Notes: generated by a model from the sequence alone, not told the origin. 64,000 nt of DNA from Parapedobacter flavus (GCF_035818675.1 NZ_JAYKZZ010000011.1:124001-188000); one strand, 5' to 3'; counted from the stretch's first letter, positions 46,622 through 55,540 are shown. Translations and numbers: made by a program.

Positions 46622-47465
46622 CGATTACTATAAATACAATGAGAGTGAGATGACAAATACGACGGAGAAAGAATCAAATTACCAGGATTTGGACCAAATG
46701 ACAGTAGGCGAGTTACTGGTCAACATTAACAACGAAGACCAGACGGTGCCGGGGGCGGTACAACGGGCTATCCCCCAGATTGAGCGCCTCATCGAGGCTA
46801 CTGTGGCCTCGATGAAAGAGGGTGGACGGTTGTTTTATATTGGTGCCGGTACCAGCGGCCGGTTGGGTATCCTCGACGCGTCGGAATGCCCGCCGACATT
46901 TGGGGTGCCCTACGACTGGATTATCGGCATTATTGCTGGTGGTGATACCGCCATCCGCAAGGCGGTGGAGTTTGCGGAAGACGACGTGGAACAAGCTTGG
47001 ATCGATCTGCAGGAACACGGCATCAATAGTAAAGATGTGGTGGTGGGCATCGCCGCTTCGGGAGGCACACCTTATGTGCTGGGCGCCCTCAATCAAGCCA
47101 ACGCGGCGGGTCTCGTTACGGGATGTATCGTCTGCAACTCCGGTTCGTCCATCGCCGAGGCAGCTACCTATCCCGTTGAGGTCATCGTGGGCCCCGAGTT
47201 CGTAACGGGCTCTACCCGCATGAAAGCCGGCACGGCCCAGAAGCTGGTGCTTAATATGCTCAGCACCACGGTGATGATTCAGCTGGGCCGCGTAAAGGGA
47301 AATAAAATGGTCGATATGCAACTAACCAACAACAAATTGTTCAGCCGGGGCATCCGGATTATCATGGAGGAGACCGGTATCGACGCGCAGACCGCGTCGG
47401 ATTTACTCGAAAAACACGGCAGCGTACGTAAAGCCATTGAACACTCACGCGTGACGGACCATTAA
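46622..47465 (+). repeat. murQ duplication, copy 2
   Basis: Direct repeat of 36340-37174. Homology starts in the leader about 25 bases before the ATG and runs to near the 3' end, where the last 30 or so codons differ most. The copies lie about 10.3 kb apart and bracket unit E's SusCD and hydrolases. Confidence 0.9.
46650..47465 (+). CDS. murQ: N-acetylmuramic acid 6-phosphate etherase, copy 2
   Basis: 271 residues from the ATG at 46650, the position matching copy 1. An in-frame ATG at 46563 would add 29 residues not found in copy 1 and unlike MurQ, so it was not used. All catalytic and binding motifs of copy 1 are kept (GAGTSGRLG, DASECPPTFG, the AEDD glutamate, GSTRMKAGTAQK). Differences are few until the C-terminal helix (EETGIDAQTASDLLEKHGSV against EEIGVDPQTASDMLEQYGGV). 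Both copies look functional. It sits directly before the symporter gene (12 bases), the arrangement expected for MurNAc uptake and processing. Confidence 0.96.
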   Translation: MTNTTEKESNYQDLDQMTVGELLVNINNEDQTVPGAVQRAIPQIERLIEATVASMKEGGRLFYIGAGTSGRLGILDASECPPTFGVPYDWIIGIIAGGDTAIRKAVEFAEDDVEQAWIDLQEHGINSKDVVVGIAASGGTPYVLGALNQANAAGLVTGCIVCNSGSSIAEAATYPVEVIVGPEFVTGSTRMKAGTAQKLVLNMLSTTVMIQLGRVKGNKMVDMQLTNNKLFSRGIRIIMEETGIDAQTASDLLEKHGSVRKAIEHSRVTDH

Positions 47466-47477
47466 ACCCCTTATAGC

Positions 47478-48965
47478 ATGACCCCTGCCGTCCTCCTTCT
47501 TTTTTTGGTGGTTTATTTTTGCCTGCTACTTGGCGTGGCCTACTTCACGTCGCGCAAGTCGGCCGATAACGCTACGTTCTTCGTGGCCAACCGCAGTGCC
47601 AAGTGGTACATGGTGGCATTCGGCATGATCGGCACGGCCCTCTCGGGTGTAACATTCATCTCCGTGCCGGGAGCCGTGGGTAACAGCGATTTCGGTTATT
47701 TCCAATTCATCCTCGGCAATGCGGTGGGGTTTATCATCATCGCCTATGTGCTGCTGCCCCTATACTACCGGATGAACCTCACCTCCATCTACACCTACCT
47801 GGAGGAACGTTTGGGCCACCGGAGCTATAAGACGGGGGCCATGATTTTCTTGATATCACGCACCATCGGTTCGGCATTCCGCCTCTACCTGGTGGCCATC
47901 ATTTTGCAGTGGTTTATTTTTGATGCATGGAACGTGCCGTTTGCGGTCACCATTGCGCTGTGCCTGCTGCTCATTTGGCTATACACCAATAAGGGCGGGC
48001 TTAAAACCATCATCATTACCGACATGATGCAGACCTTCTTTTTGGTGCTGGCGGTCATCCTCTCCATTTATTTCATGGCCGATAGCTTAGGTCTGGGTCT
48101 GGTGGAAACCATCGAAACGGTGAAGGAAAGCAGCTACTCCAAAATTTTCTTTTGGGATGACCTGTTGGGCGACCGCATCCACTTTTGGAAGCATTTCCTC
48201 GGTGGTATCTTCGTTACGGTGGCCATGACCGGTCTAGATCAAGACCTGATGCAAAAGAACCTGAGCATGAAAACCATCGGCGAGGCGCAGAAAAATATGC
48301 TCACCTTTACGGGTATTTTTGTGGTCATTAATCTTTTTTTCCTTTCGGTAGGGGCGCTGTTGTATGTCTATGCCGGCCAAAATGGGATAGACTTGGCCAA
48401 TATGCCCACACCCGATTACCTATATCCGGAGATTGCCCTCCACCATCTGGCCATTGTACCCGGTATTGTGTTTATGATGGGGCTCACCGCCGCTACATTT
48501 GCCACGACCGATTCGGCACTGACCGCGCTGACCACATCGTTCTGTGTCGATTTCCTCAACTTCAATAAAAAGGAAAATCCCAACGACCGTGCACTGGTGC
48601 GCACGCGCAATCGCGTACATTTTGGCTTTTCGATTGTGATGATGCTGGTTATTTTGGTGTTCCGGGTCATCAACAACGATTCGGTGGTTACTGCGATTTT
48701 CACCGCTGCCAGCTACACGTACGGGCCGTTGTTGGGGCTTTTCGCTTTCGGTATCCTTACCAAACTGCCGGTAGCGGATCGACTGGTGCCTTACATCTGC
48801 GTGCTGTCGCCGTTGCTGTGCTATGTGATCAACACGTACGTGGTCGTACCCTATACGGCGTATGCGGTAGGTTTTGAATTGATTATCTACAACGGGTTGA
48901 TTACCGGATTGTTGCTGTGGGCCACCTCATTTTTAGGCAAGCCTGCACCACAGGCCACCGCCTAA
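47478..48965 (+). CDS. Sodium:solute symporter (SSS family), candidate MurNAc importer
   Basis: 495 residues with about 13 hydrophobic segments, the normal SSS size and layout. Features include VAYFTSRKSADNATFFVANRSAKWY after helix 1, GTALSGVTFISVPGAVG (sodium-site helix, about 55-71), and TTDSALTALTTSFCVDF (about 340-356), both typical of the family. It starts 12 bases after murQ copy 2. In Tannerella forsythia a MurNAc transporter gene, a kinase gene and murQ form one operon, and this pairing fits that scheme, so MurNAc or a MurNAc-containing sugar is the likely substrate. Unlike the E. coli PTS route, this transporter does not phosphorylate its cargo, so a separate MurNAc kinase is needed and none is in the window. 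Confidence 0.88.
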   Translation: MTPAVLLLFLVVYFCLLLGVAYFTSRKSADNATFFVANRSAKWYMVAFGMIGTALSGVTFISVPGAVGNSDFGYFQFILGNAVGFIIIAYVLLPLYYRMNLTSIYTYLEERLGHRSYKTGAMIFLISRTIGSAFRLYLVAIILQWFIFDAWNVPFAVTIALCLLLIWLYTNKGGLKTIIITDMMQTFFLVLAVILSIYFMADSLGLGLVETIETVKESSYSKIFFWDDLLGDRIHFWKHFLGGIFVTVAMTGLDQDLMQKNLSMKTIGEAQKNMLTFTGIFVVINLFFLSVGALLYVYAGQNGIDLANMPTPDYLYPEIALHHLAIVPGIVFMMGLTAATFATTDSALTALTTSFCVDFLNFNKKENPNDRALVRTRNRVHFGFSIVMMLVILVFRVINNDSVVTAIFTAASYTYGPLLGLFAFGILTKLPVADRLVPYICVLSPLLCYVINTYVVVPYTAYAVGFELIIYNGLITGLLLWATSFLGKPAPQATA

Positions 48966-48979
48966 TATCGCGGGCGCCT

Positions 48980-49417
48980 TCAATCGTCTAAGGATAGCCG
49001 GGTCTCCTTGTTGATGATGTCTGCTATGCTGGTGTCATTGAGGATCTGCAGCATCGCATCGCGCACATCGGTAAAGGTATCGCGGATGCCACATACTTCC
49101 TCTTCTTTGCACTCGTCGCATTTTCGATAGAAATTGAGGCTTACGCAGGGCAGCAGCGCAATAGGGCCGTCGATGAGGCGCATCACCTGCGATAGACGGA
49201 TGTCTTCTGGGGCCTTGTTGAGGCTGTAGCCACCCCCAGCGCCTTTTTTGCTGTATAAGATGCCTGCGTTGCGCATTTCCAGCAGGATCTGTTCGAGGAA
49301 CTTTTTCGGAATACGTTCAGCCTCTGCGATACGTTGGATCTGCATGGGTTCCTTGCCGTAATTCCGGCCTAATACAATCAGTGCCTTGATGGCGTATTTG
49401 GTTTTTTTGGATAACAT
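48980..49417 (-). CDS. Rrf2 family transcriptional regulator
   Basis: 145 residues, typical Rrf2 length. N-terminal winged helix (MLSKKTKYAIKALIVLG; QRIAEAERIPKKFLEQILLEMRNAGIL in pieces) followed by the GAGGGYSL wing. Cysteines at 91, 100, 103 and 109 in the loop region match the cluster-ligand region of Rrf2 proteins such as IscR and NsrR, so it may sense iron-sulphur status, NO or redox. It converges on the symporter gene (14 bases between stops). Nothing ties it to the MurNAc locus beyond adjacency. Confidence 0.9.
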   Translation of the reverse strand: MLSKKTKYAIKALIVLGRNYGKEPMQIQRIAEAERIPKKFLEQILLEMRNAGILYSKKGAGGGYSLNKAPEDIRLSQVMRLIDGPIALLPCVSLNFYRKCDECKEEEVCGIRDTFTDVRDAMLQILNDTSIADIINKETRLSLDD

Positions 49418-49551
49418 CCCTGACTTCTACTGGTTTCTCAACTAACAAAGATAGCAATAATTTCCGCGTTGGGGAGCCCGTCATTGTTCTATGCACAATG
49501 TTACTCCCAGCTTCCGACAACGGAATATCGAAATTATTTTTGGATATCGAA

Positions 49552-50412
49552 TCACCGTTTCCCAAATACCCGCTTCCCTGCGGTCACCAACGCCACGGCA
49601 ATCAGTCCTCCGCCAATGCCGAATGCCAGTTCCTTGACGATGGATGGCACGGTGGGCAGGATGTGGTGGAGATAATCAATATTATGGACAAAGATACCGC
49701 CCGAGACCAACAACAGGGCGATGGTGCCGATTACGGCCAGGCTCTTGATGACGATCGGCAGCGACTTCACCAACAACTTCCCCAATGCGGTTAGCCAGCC
49801 TTTTTCGTCACTGTATTTGATAAGGCGGTGGCCGGCATCGTCCATGCGCACGATGAGGGCTACAATGCCATATACGCCTACCGTTGCCAGCAGGGCGACA
49901 ACCGATACGGTCAATATCTGGATGGACAGGCTTTGGTCGAGTACCGTGCCGAGGGCGATGATGACGATCTCTACCGACAGGATGAAATCGGTCGTGACGG
50001 CAGATCTGATTTTGGTTTTTTCCACATCGCCCTGCTGTACCTGCTGCTCTTCGATTACTTCATGGCCCTTTTTCTGTCGGTGGAATAAAAACTCGATGAT
50101 CTTTTCCACGCCTTCATAGGCTAGGTAAAACCCGCCCAGGATGAGGATCACTTTGATGGCTGCCGGAAAAAGCGCATTGAGCAGCAGGGCCACCGGGATG
50201 ATAATCAGCTTGTTTAAAAAAGAGCCCTTGGTAATGGACCACAACACGGGAAGTTCGCGCGATGCCAGGAATCCCGTTGCCTTTTCGGCGTTTACGGCCA
50301 GGTCGTCGCCCAAAATACCCGCTGTTTTTCGGGTGGCAATTTTACTGGTTACCGCCACGTCATCCATGAGCGCAGCTATATCATCTAAAACCGCAAAAAA
50401 ACCTGATGCCAT
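49552..50412 (-). CDS. DUF808 (YedI-like) inner-membrane protein
   Basis: 286 residues. The opening MASGFFAVLDDIAALMDDVA and KTAGILGDDLAVNAEKATGF are diagnostic of DUF808/YedI. Several hydrophobic segments follow (about 65-95, 145-190, 215-250, 262-280). Function is unknown. It is a single gene, with about 50 bases to the neighbouring flavoprotein gene and 134 to the Rrf2 gene. Confidence 0.88.
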   Translation of the reverse strand: MASGFFAVLDDIAALMDDVAVTSKIATRKTAGILGDDLAVNAEKATGFLASRELPVLWSITKGSFLNKLIIIPVALLLNALFPAAIKVILILGGFYLAYEGVEKIIEFLFHRQKKGHEVIEEQQVQQGDVEKTKIRSAVTTDFILSVEIVIIALGTVLDQSLSIQILTVSVVALLATVGVYGIVALIVRMDDAGHRLIKYSDEKGWLTALGKLLVKSLPIVIKSLAVIGTIALLLVSGGIFVHNIDYLHHILPTVPSIVKELAFGIGGGLIAVALVTAGKRVFGKR

Positions 50413-50465
50413 TGTCTGTTATGTTATTACGGCGGTAAACTTAGCGAAAATCACAGACTTTTTAG

Positions 50466-51563
50466 TCATTTACCCATGCCGAGGTAGTCGGTGAGTTCTT
50501 GTGCCGCTGCCCGTCCGGCACGGTTGGCGCCGACGGTCGATGCCGAAGGGCCGTACCCCACCAGATGGACACGTGGATCTCGGGACACCAGGGTCGCCAG
50601 TCGGCCCGCCATGGCGATGCCCCCGGTCGCTTCGCGCAGCATCAACGGCATGAGGTGGTCGAGCGAGCTGCGGAAACCGGTGCACCACAAGATGACGTCT
50701 ACGCTCAGCGTGCGGCCGTCGGGCCAGCGCACCCCCGTGGAGGTGATCTCACTGAATATGGGCTGGCGGTTCAGCACGCCGCGCGCACGCATGGCTTGAA
50801 CCGCCGGTGTGACGGGCAGGCCGGTTACAGACACCACCGACGCCGGCGGCAGCCCCTGGCGTACGCGCTCTTCTACCATGGCAACGGCCGCTCGGCCCCG
50901 CTCGGGAGTAAAAGGGCCCGCCTCAAATACCGGCGGTCGGCGGGTCACCCATGTAGTGTCCGTTACCTGCGAGATTTCGTCGAGCAGCTGGATGGCCGAG
51001 ATGCCGCCCCCTACGATGAGCACATGCTTGCCGGTAAAGGCGGCTGCCGTGTGGTAATCACGGGTATGCAGTTGTTGGCCCTCAAACAGGGATGCGCCCG
51101 GGTACTCCGGTATGTACGGTTTATCCCATGTACCGGTGGCATTGATGATTCCCTGGGCCGAGAACATGCCTTTGTCGGTTTCGATGCGTAGCCGGCCCTC
51201 GCGTTCGCAAACCACGATTACTTTGACGGGGCGGTAGACAGGGAGGCCGAATTTACGTTCGTACACATCGAAATACTGGGGCATGGCGCTGTTGGCTGGC
51301 ACCTCTTCGGCGCGCGTGTCAGCCACCGTTTCGGCAAAGGGCAGGCCCGGCAGGTCATGTATGCCGTTTGCCGTGCTGAGGGTGAGCGATGGCCAGCGGT
51401 ATTGCCAGGCACCACCCGCTTGGGCCGCCTGGTCCAGCACCACGAAATCGCGTCCGGGGGTTAGCCCCAGCTGTTTGAGGTGGAAAGCCGAAGAAAGGCC
51501 AGCCTGTCCTGCCCCGATGACGGCGATGCCTGTTTTGTATACGAGTTGGGAGCTACCTGCCAT
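50466..51563 (-). CDS. Flavin-dependent monooxygenase-like NAD(P)/FAD oxidoreductase
   Basis: 365 residues, cytosolic. The FAD-binding Rossmann motif GAGQAG is at 17-22 and the NADPH-binding motif GGGISA at 185-190, with ATGTWDKP (142-149) between them, as in the flavoprotein monooxygenases often called 'involved in K+ transport' or CzcO-like. A FATGY-like region appears as LWCTGFRSSLDHL near the C-terminus. No sulphur- or substrate-specific partner is nearby, so the substrate is unknown. G+C is high compared with the PUL genes. Confidence 0.87.
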   Translation of the reverse strand: MAGSSQLVYKTGIAVIGAGQAGLSSAFHLKQLGLTPGRDFVVLDQAAQAGGAWQYRWPSLTLSTANGIHDLPGLPFAETVADTRAEEVPANSAMPQYFDVYERKFGLPVYRPVKVIVVCEREGRLRIETDKGMFSAQGIINATGTWDKPYIPEYPGASLFEGQQLHTRDYHTAAAFTGKHVLIVGGGISAIQLLDEISQVTDTTWVTRRPPVFEAGPFTPERGRAAVAMVEERVRQGLPPASVVSVTGLPVTPAVQAMRARGVLNRQPIFSEITSTGVRWPDGRTLSVDVILWCTGFRSSLDHLMPLMLREATGGIAMAGRLATLVSRDPRVHLVGYGPSASTVGANRAGRAAAQELTDYLGMGK

Positions 51564-51667
51564 ATCCGATCAACTTATCGGGCAATATACGAAAAAGCCC
51601 ATAAGCCGCGTGGAATACGCGTGCTTACGGGCCGCTCAGTTTGGTTGCTTATTAATTTTTTTTCCGG

Positions 51668-52240
51668 CTATTGTTTTATAAACTCACCGTCGGCCTTGAT
51701 GCGCACCAGGTCGCTGATCATCGGCTCGGGGAACCCAGGGCCTACGTTAAAGTCAGAGCGGTTGATTTCGCCGGTGAGCTGAAAACCTACGGTTTCCTTG
51801 CCGGTCTTTTCGTCAACCAGTTTGCCGCGGTACAACAGGTCCATCGTTACAGACTTCGTCACACCGTGTATGGTCAAGTCGCCCGTGAGTTTATACTTGT
51901 TCTTCCCCTTCTTTTTGATGGCCGTGCTTTTGTAAGTAATTTCCGGATATTTCTCTACGTCAAAGAAATCCGCACTTTTCAGATGGTTGTTGCGGGCTTC
52001 TACGCGGGTATCGATGGAGGCTACCTGAGCTGTCAGTTCGAATACTGCGTCGCTGAAATCATCTTTGGTGGCATTCACTTTTACGTCGAAATCGTTGAAT
52101 GTGCCCGATACGTCACTGAGTCCGAGGTGTGTCGCCGTAAACTGCAGTTGCGAGTGCGCCTTGTCGTTTGTCCAAAGTGTCACTGCCGCAAAAACTGTTG
52201 ATGCGATAAGCAGTGCAATTGCTAATAATCCTTTCTTCAT
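51668..52240 (-). CDS. YceI family periplasmic lipocalin-like protein
   Basis: 190 residues with a signal peptide (about 1-19, STVFAA). The YceI domain follows: WTNDKAHSQLQFTATHLGLSDVSGTFNDFD (in pieces, about 23-52), DVEKYPEITYKST, KYKLTGDLTIHGVTKSVTMD and the final LTGEINRSDFNVGPG. Family members bind isoprenoid-type lipids in a beta-barrel in the periplasm; physiological role often unclear. It is followed on the same strand by the flavoprotein gene 104 bases downstream. Confidence 0.93.
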   Translation of the reverse strand: MKKGLLAIALLIASTVFAAVTLWTNDKAHSQLQFTATHLGLSDVSGTFNDFDVKVNATKDDFSDAVFELTAQVASIDTRVEARNNHLKSADFFDVEKYPEITYKSTAIKKKGKNKYKLTGDLTIHGVTKSVTMDLLYRGKLVDEKTGKETVGFQLTGEINRSDFNVGPGFPEPMISDLVRIKADGEFIKQ

Positions 52241-52280
52241 GATAATAATTTGTTTTTTCCGTTATAAAATAGTTGAATAA

Positions 52281-52943
52281 TTAATGGTGCAATATTTTCC
52301 AACCGGCGTGCCAGTTGTAATTGTTTTTTACGGTGAGTTGGATCAATAGCAGCTGCATATGTTCCAACGTGTGGCTTACCGCGAGTCCACCCGCCACCAC
52401 GGGGTGGAGCCCCATGCTTTCTACGAGCGATACCACGGTTTGTACGGCCTGCTCATCGTCGCCAGCTACAAATGCATCCGCCGGTTTGCCGGCAATCACC
52501 GGTTCGGCGAAGTTGGCCGCATAGGTGGTGTTGAATGCTTTGACCACCTGCGCATCCGGCAGCAATTTTTGCAGTTCCTGGGCTGCGCTTGAGTCTGCGG
52601 GTGTTACCATGCCGTCGAAGGTCTGGTTCATGGGGTTGGCGATGCTGATGACGATTTTCTGGGTGATGTAGGGTCTTATCTCTTCGGCTACGGCCGCTTC
52701 GGCGGCGTAAGGCACCGCTAGGATGACGATGTCGGCCTCCCAGCTGGCATCCTTCGGGCAACCGATGGTTTCCACTTCTGCGTCGTTGTTCAATGCGCGG
52801 ATATCGGTTTTCAGTGTGTCGAGTTTTGCTTCATCCCTGCCGAAAAGCAACAACCTGTTGCGGCCTTTCGCCAGTGATTTGGCAATGGCAGAGCCCATGT
52901 TTCCGGTGCTCCCGATGATGGCAATCGTTGATTTCGTTTTCAT
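52281..52943 (-). CDS. NADPH-dependent F420 reductase-like oxidoreductase
   Basis: 220 residues from the ATG at 52943, which has AAGGAGG seven bases upstream (52951-52957). The open frame continues for about 150 more codons into the Crp gene, but that part is a shadow. The N-terminus IAIIGSTGNMGSAIAKSLA is a Rossmann loop, ADIVILAVPYAA and VISIANPMN follow, and VVKAFNTTYA and SLVESMGLHPVVAGGL match the F420-dependent NADP reductase-like family, which in Bacteroidota probably uses another flavin or metal partner. The Crp/Fnr gene lies 113 bases upstream on the same strand. Confidence 0.88.
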   Translation of the reverse strand: MKTKSTIAIIGSTGNMGSAIAKSLAKGRNRLLLFGRDEAKLDTLKTDIRALNNDAEVETIGCPKDASWEADIVILAVPYAAEAAVAEEIRPYITQKIVISIANPMNQTFDGMVTPADSSAAQELQKLLPDAQVVKAFNTTYAANFAEPVIAGKPADAFVAGDDEQAVQTVVSLVESMGLHPVVAGGLAVSHTLEHMQLLLIQLTVKNNYNWHAGWKILHH

Positions 52944-53056
52944 ATTCATTCCTCCTTTTGTTACGATACAAAGGTACGGCGGTTCTAAAGTCGCCCCAAT
53001 GATATATGATAAGGAATGGCGTTGATATATATCAACGGCTTTCCGTTGGTACGCCA

Positions 53057-53626
53057 CTACACCAGCTTCCGTATGCGGCTGAGGGTTTCGGGGGTAACGC
53101 CCAGGTACGAGGCGATGAGATGCTGCGGCACGCGCAGTAGCAGGTGCCCATCGCGCTCCATGAAGCGCTTGTATCGCTGTTCGGCGGTGAGGCCAATGGT
53201 TTCCTCCATACGGCGCTGCAGGGCCACATATGCATTCTGGTATAATATCCGCAGGTACGATTCCACGGCCGGCACTTCGGCCAATAGCGGTTCCAGGCGA
53301 TCGGCCTTGAGGAGCAGCAGTTCGCAGTCTTCCAGCGCTTCGATGGTCAGTTTGGAGGGCTCTTGGGTAAAGAAGCTGTACAGGTCGGCCATCCACCACG
53401 ATTCGAACGCAAACTGTACCACGTTGATGGAGCCTTTTTCGGCGGTGGAGTAGGAGAAGAGGGCGCCTTTAGCTACGAACGCCATGCGGGTGCACACATC
53501 ACCGGCCTCCAGCAGGAATTGTTTCCGGCGTAGCTTCTTCGGCACGAAATGATGCGTTATCCGCTCAAATTGCTCTTCGGTAAGCGTAATCTGCTGCCTG
53601 AAGTTCTTTTCTAGTTCGCTAAACAT
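53057..53626 (-). CDS. Crp/Fnr family transcriptional regulator
   Basis: 189 residues. N-terminal cyclic-nucleotide-binding-type beta-roll (FLLEAGDVCTRMAFVAKGALFSY, about 38-60) without an obvious cAMP-contact Arg-Ser pair, a dimer helix, and a C-terminal helix-turn-helix (LRVPQHLIASYLGVTPETLSRIRKLV, in pieces, about 163-189). This is the short Bacteroidota type that often sits beside oxidoreductase genes it controls. Here the F420-reductase-like gene downstream is the natural candidate, by position only. Confidence 0.9.
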   Translation of the reverse strand: MFSELEKNFRQQITLTEEQFERITHHFVPKKLRRKQFLLEAGDVCTRMAFVAKGALFSYSTAEKGSINVVQFAFESWWMADLYSFFTQEPSKLTIEALEDCELLLLKADRLEPLLAEVPAVESYLRILYQNAYVALQRRMEETIGLTAEQRYKRFMERDGHLLLRVPQHLIASYLGVTPETLSRIRKLV

Positions 53627-53721
53627 GGCGTTTGGTAATCATCGCTGGCAAGCCGCCCGTATGTTTTACAAACATAGTAAACTGGATGGCAAAACGCTTA
53701 GCTATTTTTTATCTTTACCAC

Positions 53722-54036
53722 ATGATCGACGGTACAGCATTTACAGCGATGGCCCTTTCGTTTGCCGGCACGGAGCAACGGGCCCATTTCGAGCGCATGG
53801 GTTTCCGTGTGGTGGGCAAGCGCATGTTTGCTACGTACCTCGCCAAAGACAATACCGCCAATATCTTCCTTACGGTATCCGAACAGGCGTTATTCTGTGC
53901 CATGGACCCCACGAATATCCGCCCCGTACCCAATAAGTGGGGCGAGAAAGGGGCTACCACCTTCCGTCTTGACCACGTGGCGCGTGAGCTGGTGTTGGAA
54001 GCGTTGCTCTCGGCGTATAACGATGTGCGCGGGTAG
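53722..54036 (+). CDS. MmcQ/YjbR-like (DUF419-type) protein
   Basis: 104 residues from the ATG at 53722, with the purine-poor but A-rich leader typical of this phylum; longer in-frame starts upstream give a non-conserved extension. The pattern FAGTEQRAHFERMGFRVVGKRMFATYL and MDPTNIRPVPNKWGEKGATTFRLD matches the small YjbR/MmcQ fold (double-wing DNA-binding-like). Function is not established. Confidence 0.8.
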   Translation: MIDGTAFTAMALSFAGTEQRAHFERMGFRVVGKRMFATYLAKDNTANIFLTVSEQALFCAMDPTNIRPVPNKWGEKGATTFRLDHVARELVLEALLSAYNDVRG

Positions 54037-54094
54037 TTGGCGCAAGGGATAGAATTTATTGCTATTATTGTTGCCGGTTATAAACGGAAGACAC

Positions 54095-55414
54095 GTGAAA
54101 TCTACGGCTTTGCTCTTTGTCGCCTGCTGCTTTGCAGTATCACTCCATGCGCAACTCAGCTTGCACGTCGAGGAACAATTTTTTGCCGGTTACTCCAAGC
54201 CATTTACAGACATCAGTTCGCGCATGGCCGATACACCGGTATTCACCTTTGATTATCCCGATACGGTGGCATTATGCAACCAGCCGGCCTTTCATTTGGA
54301 GGTAACGGATGTACAACTCGGATACCGCTACCAATGGTATCGCAACGGCGAGGTCATTGCCGACCAGACCGCGCCCATATTCGAGGTTACCACGGATGGG
54401 ACCTATGCCGTGGGTGTGAGCGCAGGTGGCAACAATTTTGTGCATTCCGATTCGGTAACGGTGCTTTTCCAGCAGCTGGAAAGGCCGAGGACAACCGATA
54501 ACAATATAGCGGTGTGTGAGGGCAAAATACGTACGCTTACACTCAGTGGTTACCCCCAAGAGGCCGTTAAACGATGGTATAGAAATAATGTGCTTATCCC
54601 CGACCAATCGGAAACGACCCTGCAGGTGAGCACGCCAGGCAGCTACCGCGTCGAAATTTCCATCGGTACGTGCTCGGTATCGTCAGACGAGCTGATTGTC
54701 AGTTTTGTGGAACCGCCGGTAGCGTTGATCCAAGCGGCGAGTGACGAACCGATCTGTGTCGGTACTTCCCATGTGTTGACTGCCACACACCCCGCCGATG
54801 GCACCTACAGCTACCAATGGTCTACGGGCGAGACCACGCAAAGCATCGCTGTGAGCAATGGTGGTATATATACTCTGATACTCACCAACGCTGGTGGCTG
54901 TGCCGATACGGCTGAAATCGAAGTACGGGCGTATGAGCAGCTGGTACCGCCGCAAATGGCCGATACGGTTATCTGTGTGGCCGAGCAGCAGGTAGTGCGT
55001 CTTGAAGCACCGCCGGGGTATATGGCATATTATTGGAATGGAGCCACCACCAGCAGCCCTTACCTTGATGTCTCCGCCCCCGGCACCTATTCCCTACAGG
55101 TAGCGGATGAAAATGGGTGCCGCGTAAGCACCACGGTCGAGGTGCGCCCCTATTGTGAAGCGTTGACCGTTCCCAATATGTTCTCGCCTAATGGCGACGG
55201 GGTAGCCGACAAATGGGAAATCAGCGGCCTGGAGGAGCGGGATGCGATGGTAACGGTATTTGACCGTAATGGGCAGACCGTATTCCGATCGCACGGATAC
55301 AATATGCCGTGGGATGGTTCCAGCAAGGTGCGGTTAGTGCCCGTAGGTGCTTATTATTACCTCATTATCGTAGGTGGTGAACAATACCGGGGCCCGTTAA
55401 CGGTGTTGTATTAA
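54095..55414 (+). CDS. Secreted protein with gliding-motility/T9SS type B C-terminal domain
   Basis: 439 residues if started at GTG 54095, which gives a compact signal peptide (KSTALLFVACCFAVSLHAQ) and has GGAAGA just upstream; a TTG at 54059 is the alternative. Ig/PKD-like modules follow (YQWYRNGEVIADQT, KRWYRNNVLIPDQS, YQWSTGETTQSI, YYWNGATTSSP), four repeats with paired cysteines. The C-terminus VPNMFSPNGDGVADKWEI...VFDRNGQTVF...WDG is the CHU_C/type B sorting domain, so the protein is exported by the type IX system and retained or released at the surface. Likely an adhesin-like surface protein. Confidence 0.85.
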   Translation: MKSTALLFVACCFAVSLHAQLSLHVEEQFFAGYSKPFTDISSRMADTPVFTFDYPDTVALCNQPAFHLEVTDVQLGYRYQWYRNGEVIADQTAPIFEVTTDGTYAVGVSAGGNNFVHSDSVTVLFQQLERPRTTDNNIAVCEGKIRTLTLSGYPQEAVKRWYRNNVLIPDQSETTLQVSTPGSYRVEISIGTCSVSSDELIVSFVEPPVALIQAASDEPICVGTSHVLTATHPADGTYSYQWSTGETTQSIAVSNGGIYTLILTNAGGCADTAEIEVRAYEQLVPPQMADTVICVAEQQVVRLEAPPGYMAYYWNGATTSSPYLDVSAPGTYSLQVADENGCRVSTTVEVRPYCEALTVPNMFSPNGDGVADKWEISGLEERDAMVTVFDRNGQTVFRSHGYNMPWDGSSKVRLVPVGAYYYLIIVGGEQYRGPLTVLY

Positions 55415-55540
55415 TGTCCCTAAAACTATACACCCCTCCCATTTGTTAAGCCGCTGTTAATTAATGACTTTTCGTTTGGGCGAGAATTTTGTTCGTTCAT
55501 CGCACAATCAATAGGTTACTATTAAAGAAAAAACGGACAG

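Noticed and set aside
46563..46649. 29-residue N-terminal extension of murQ copy 2
   Set aside because: Copy 1 has no counterpart in frame and the shared leader stops just before the common ATG.
50499..51191. 230-codon plus-strand frame inside the flavoprotein gene
   Set aside because: Antisense to conserved FAD and NADPH motifs; no independent evidence.
52944..53399. N-terminal extension of the F420-reductase-like gene
   Set aside because: It overlaps the Crp/Fnr coding region and has no homology to the family; AAGGAGG places the start at 52943.
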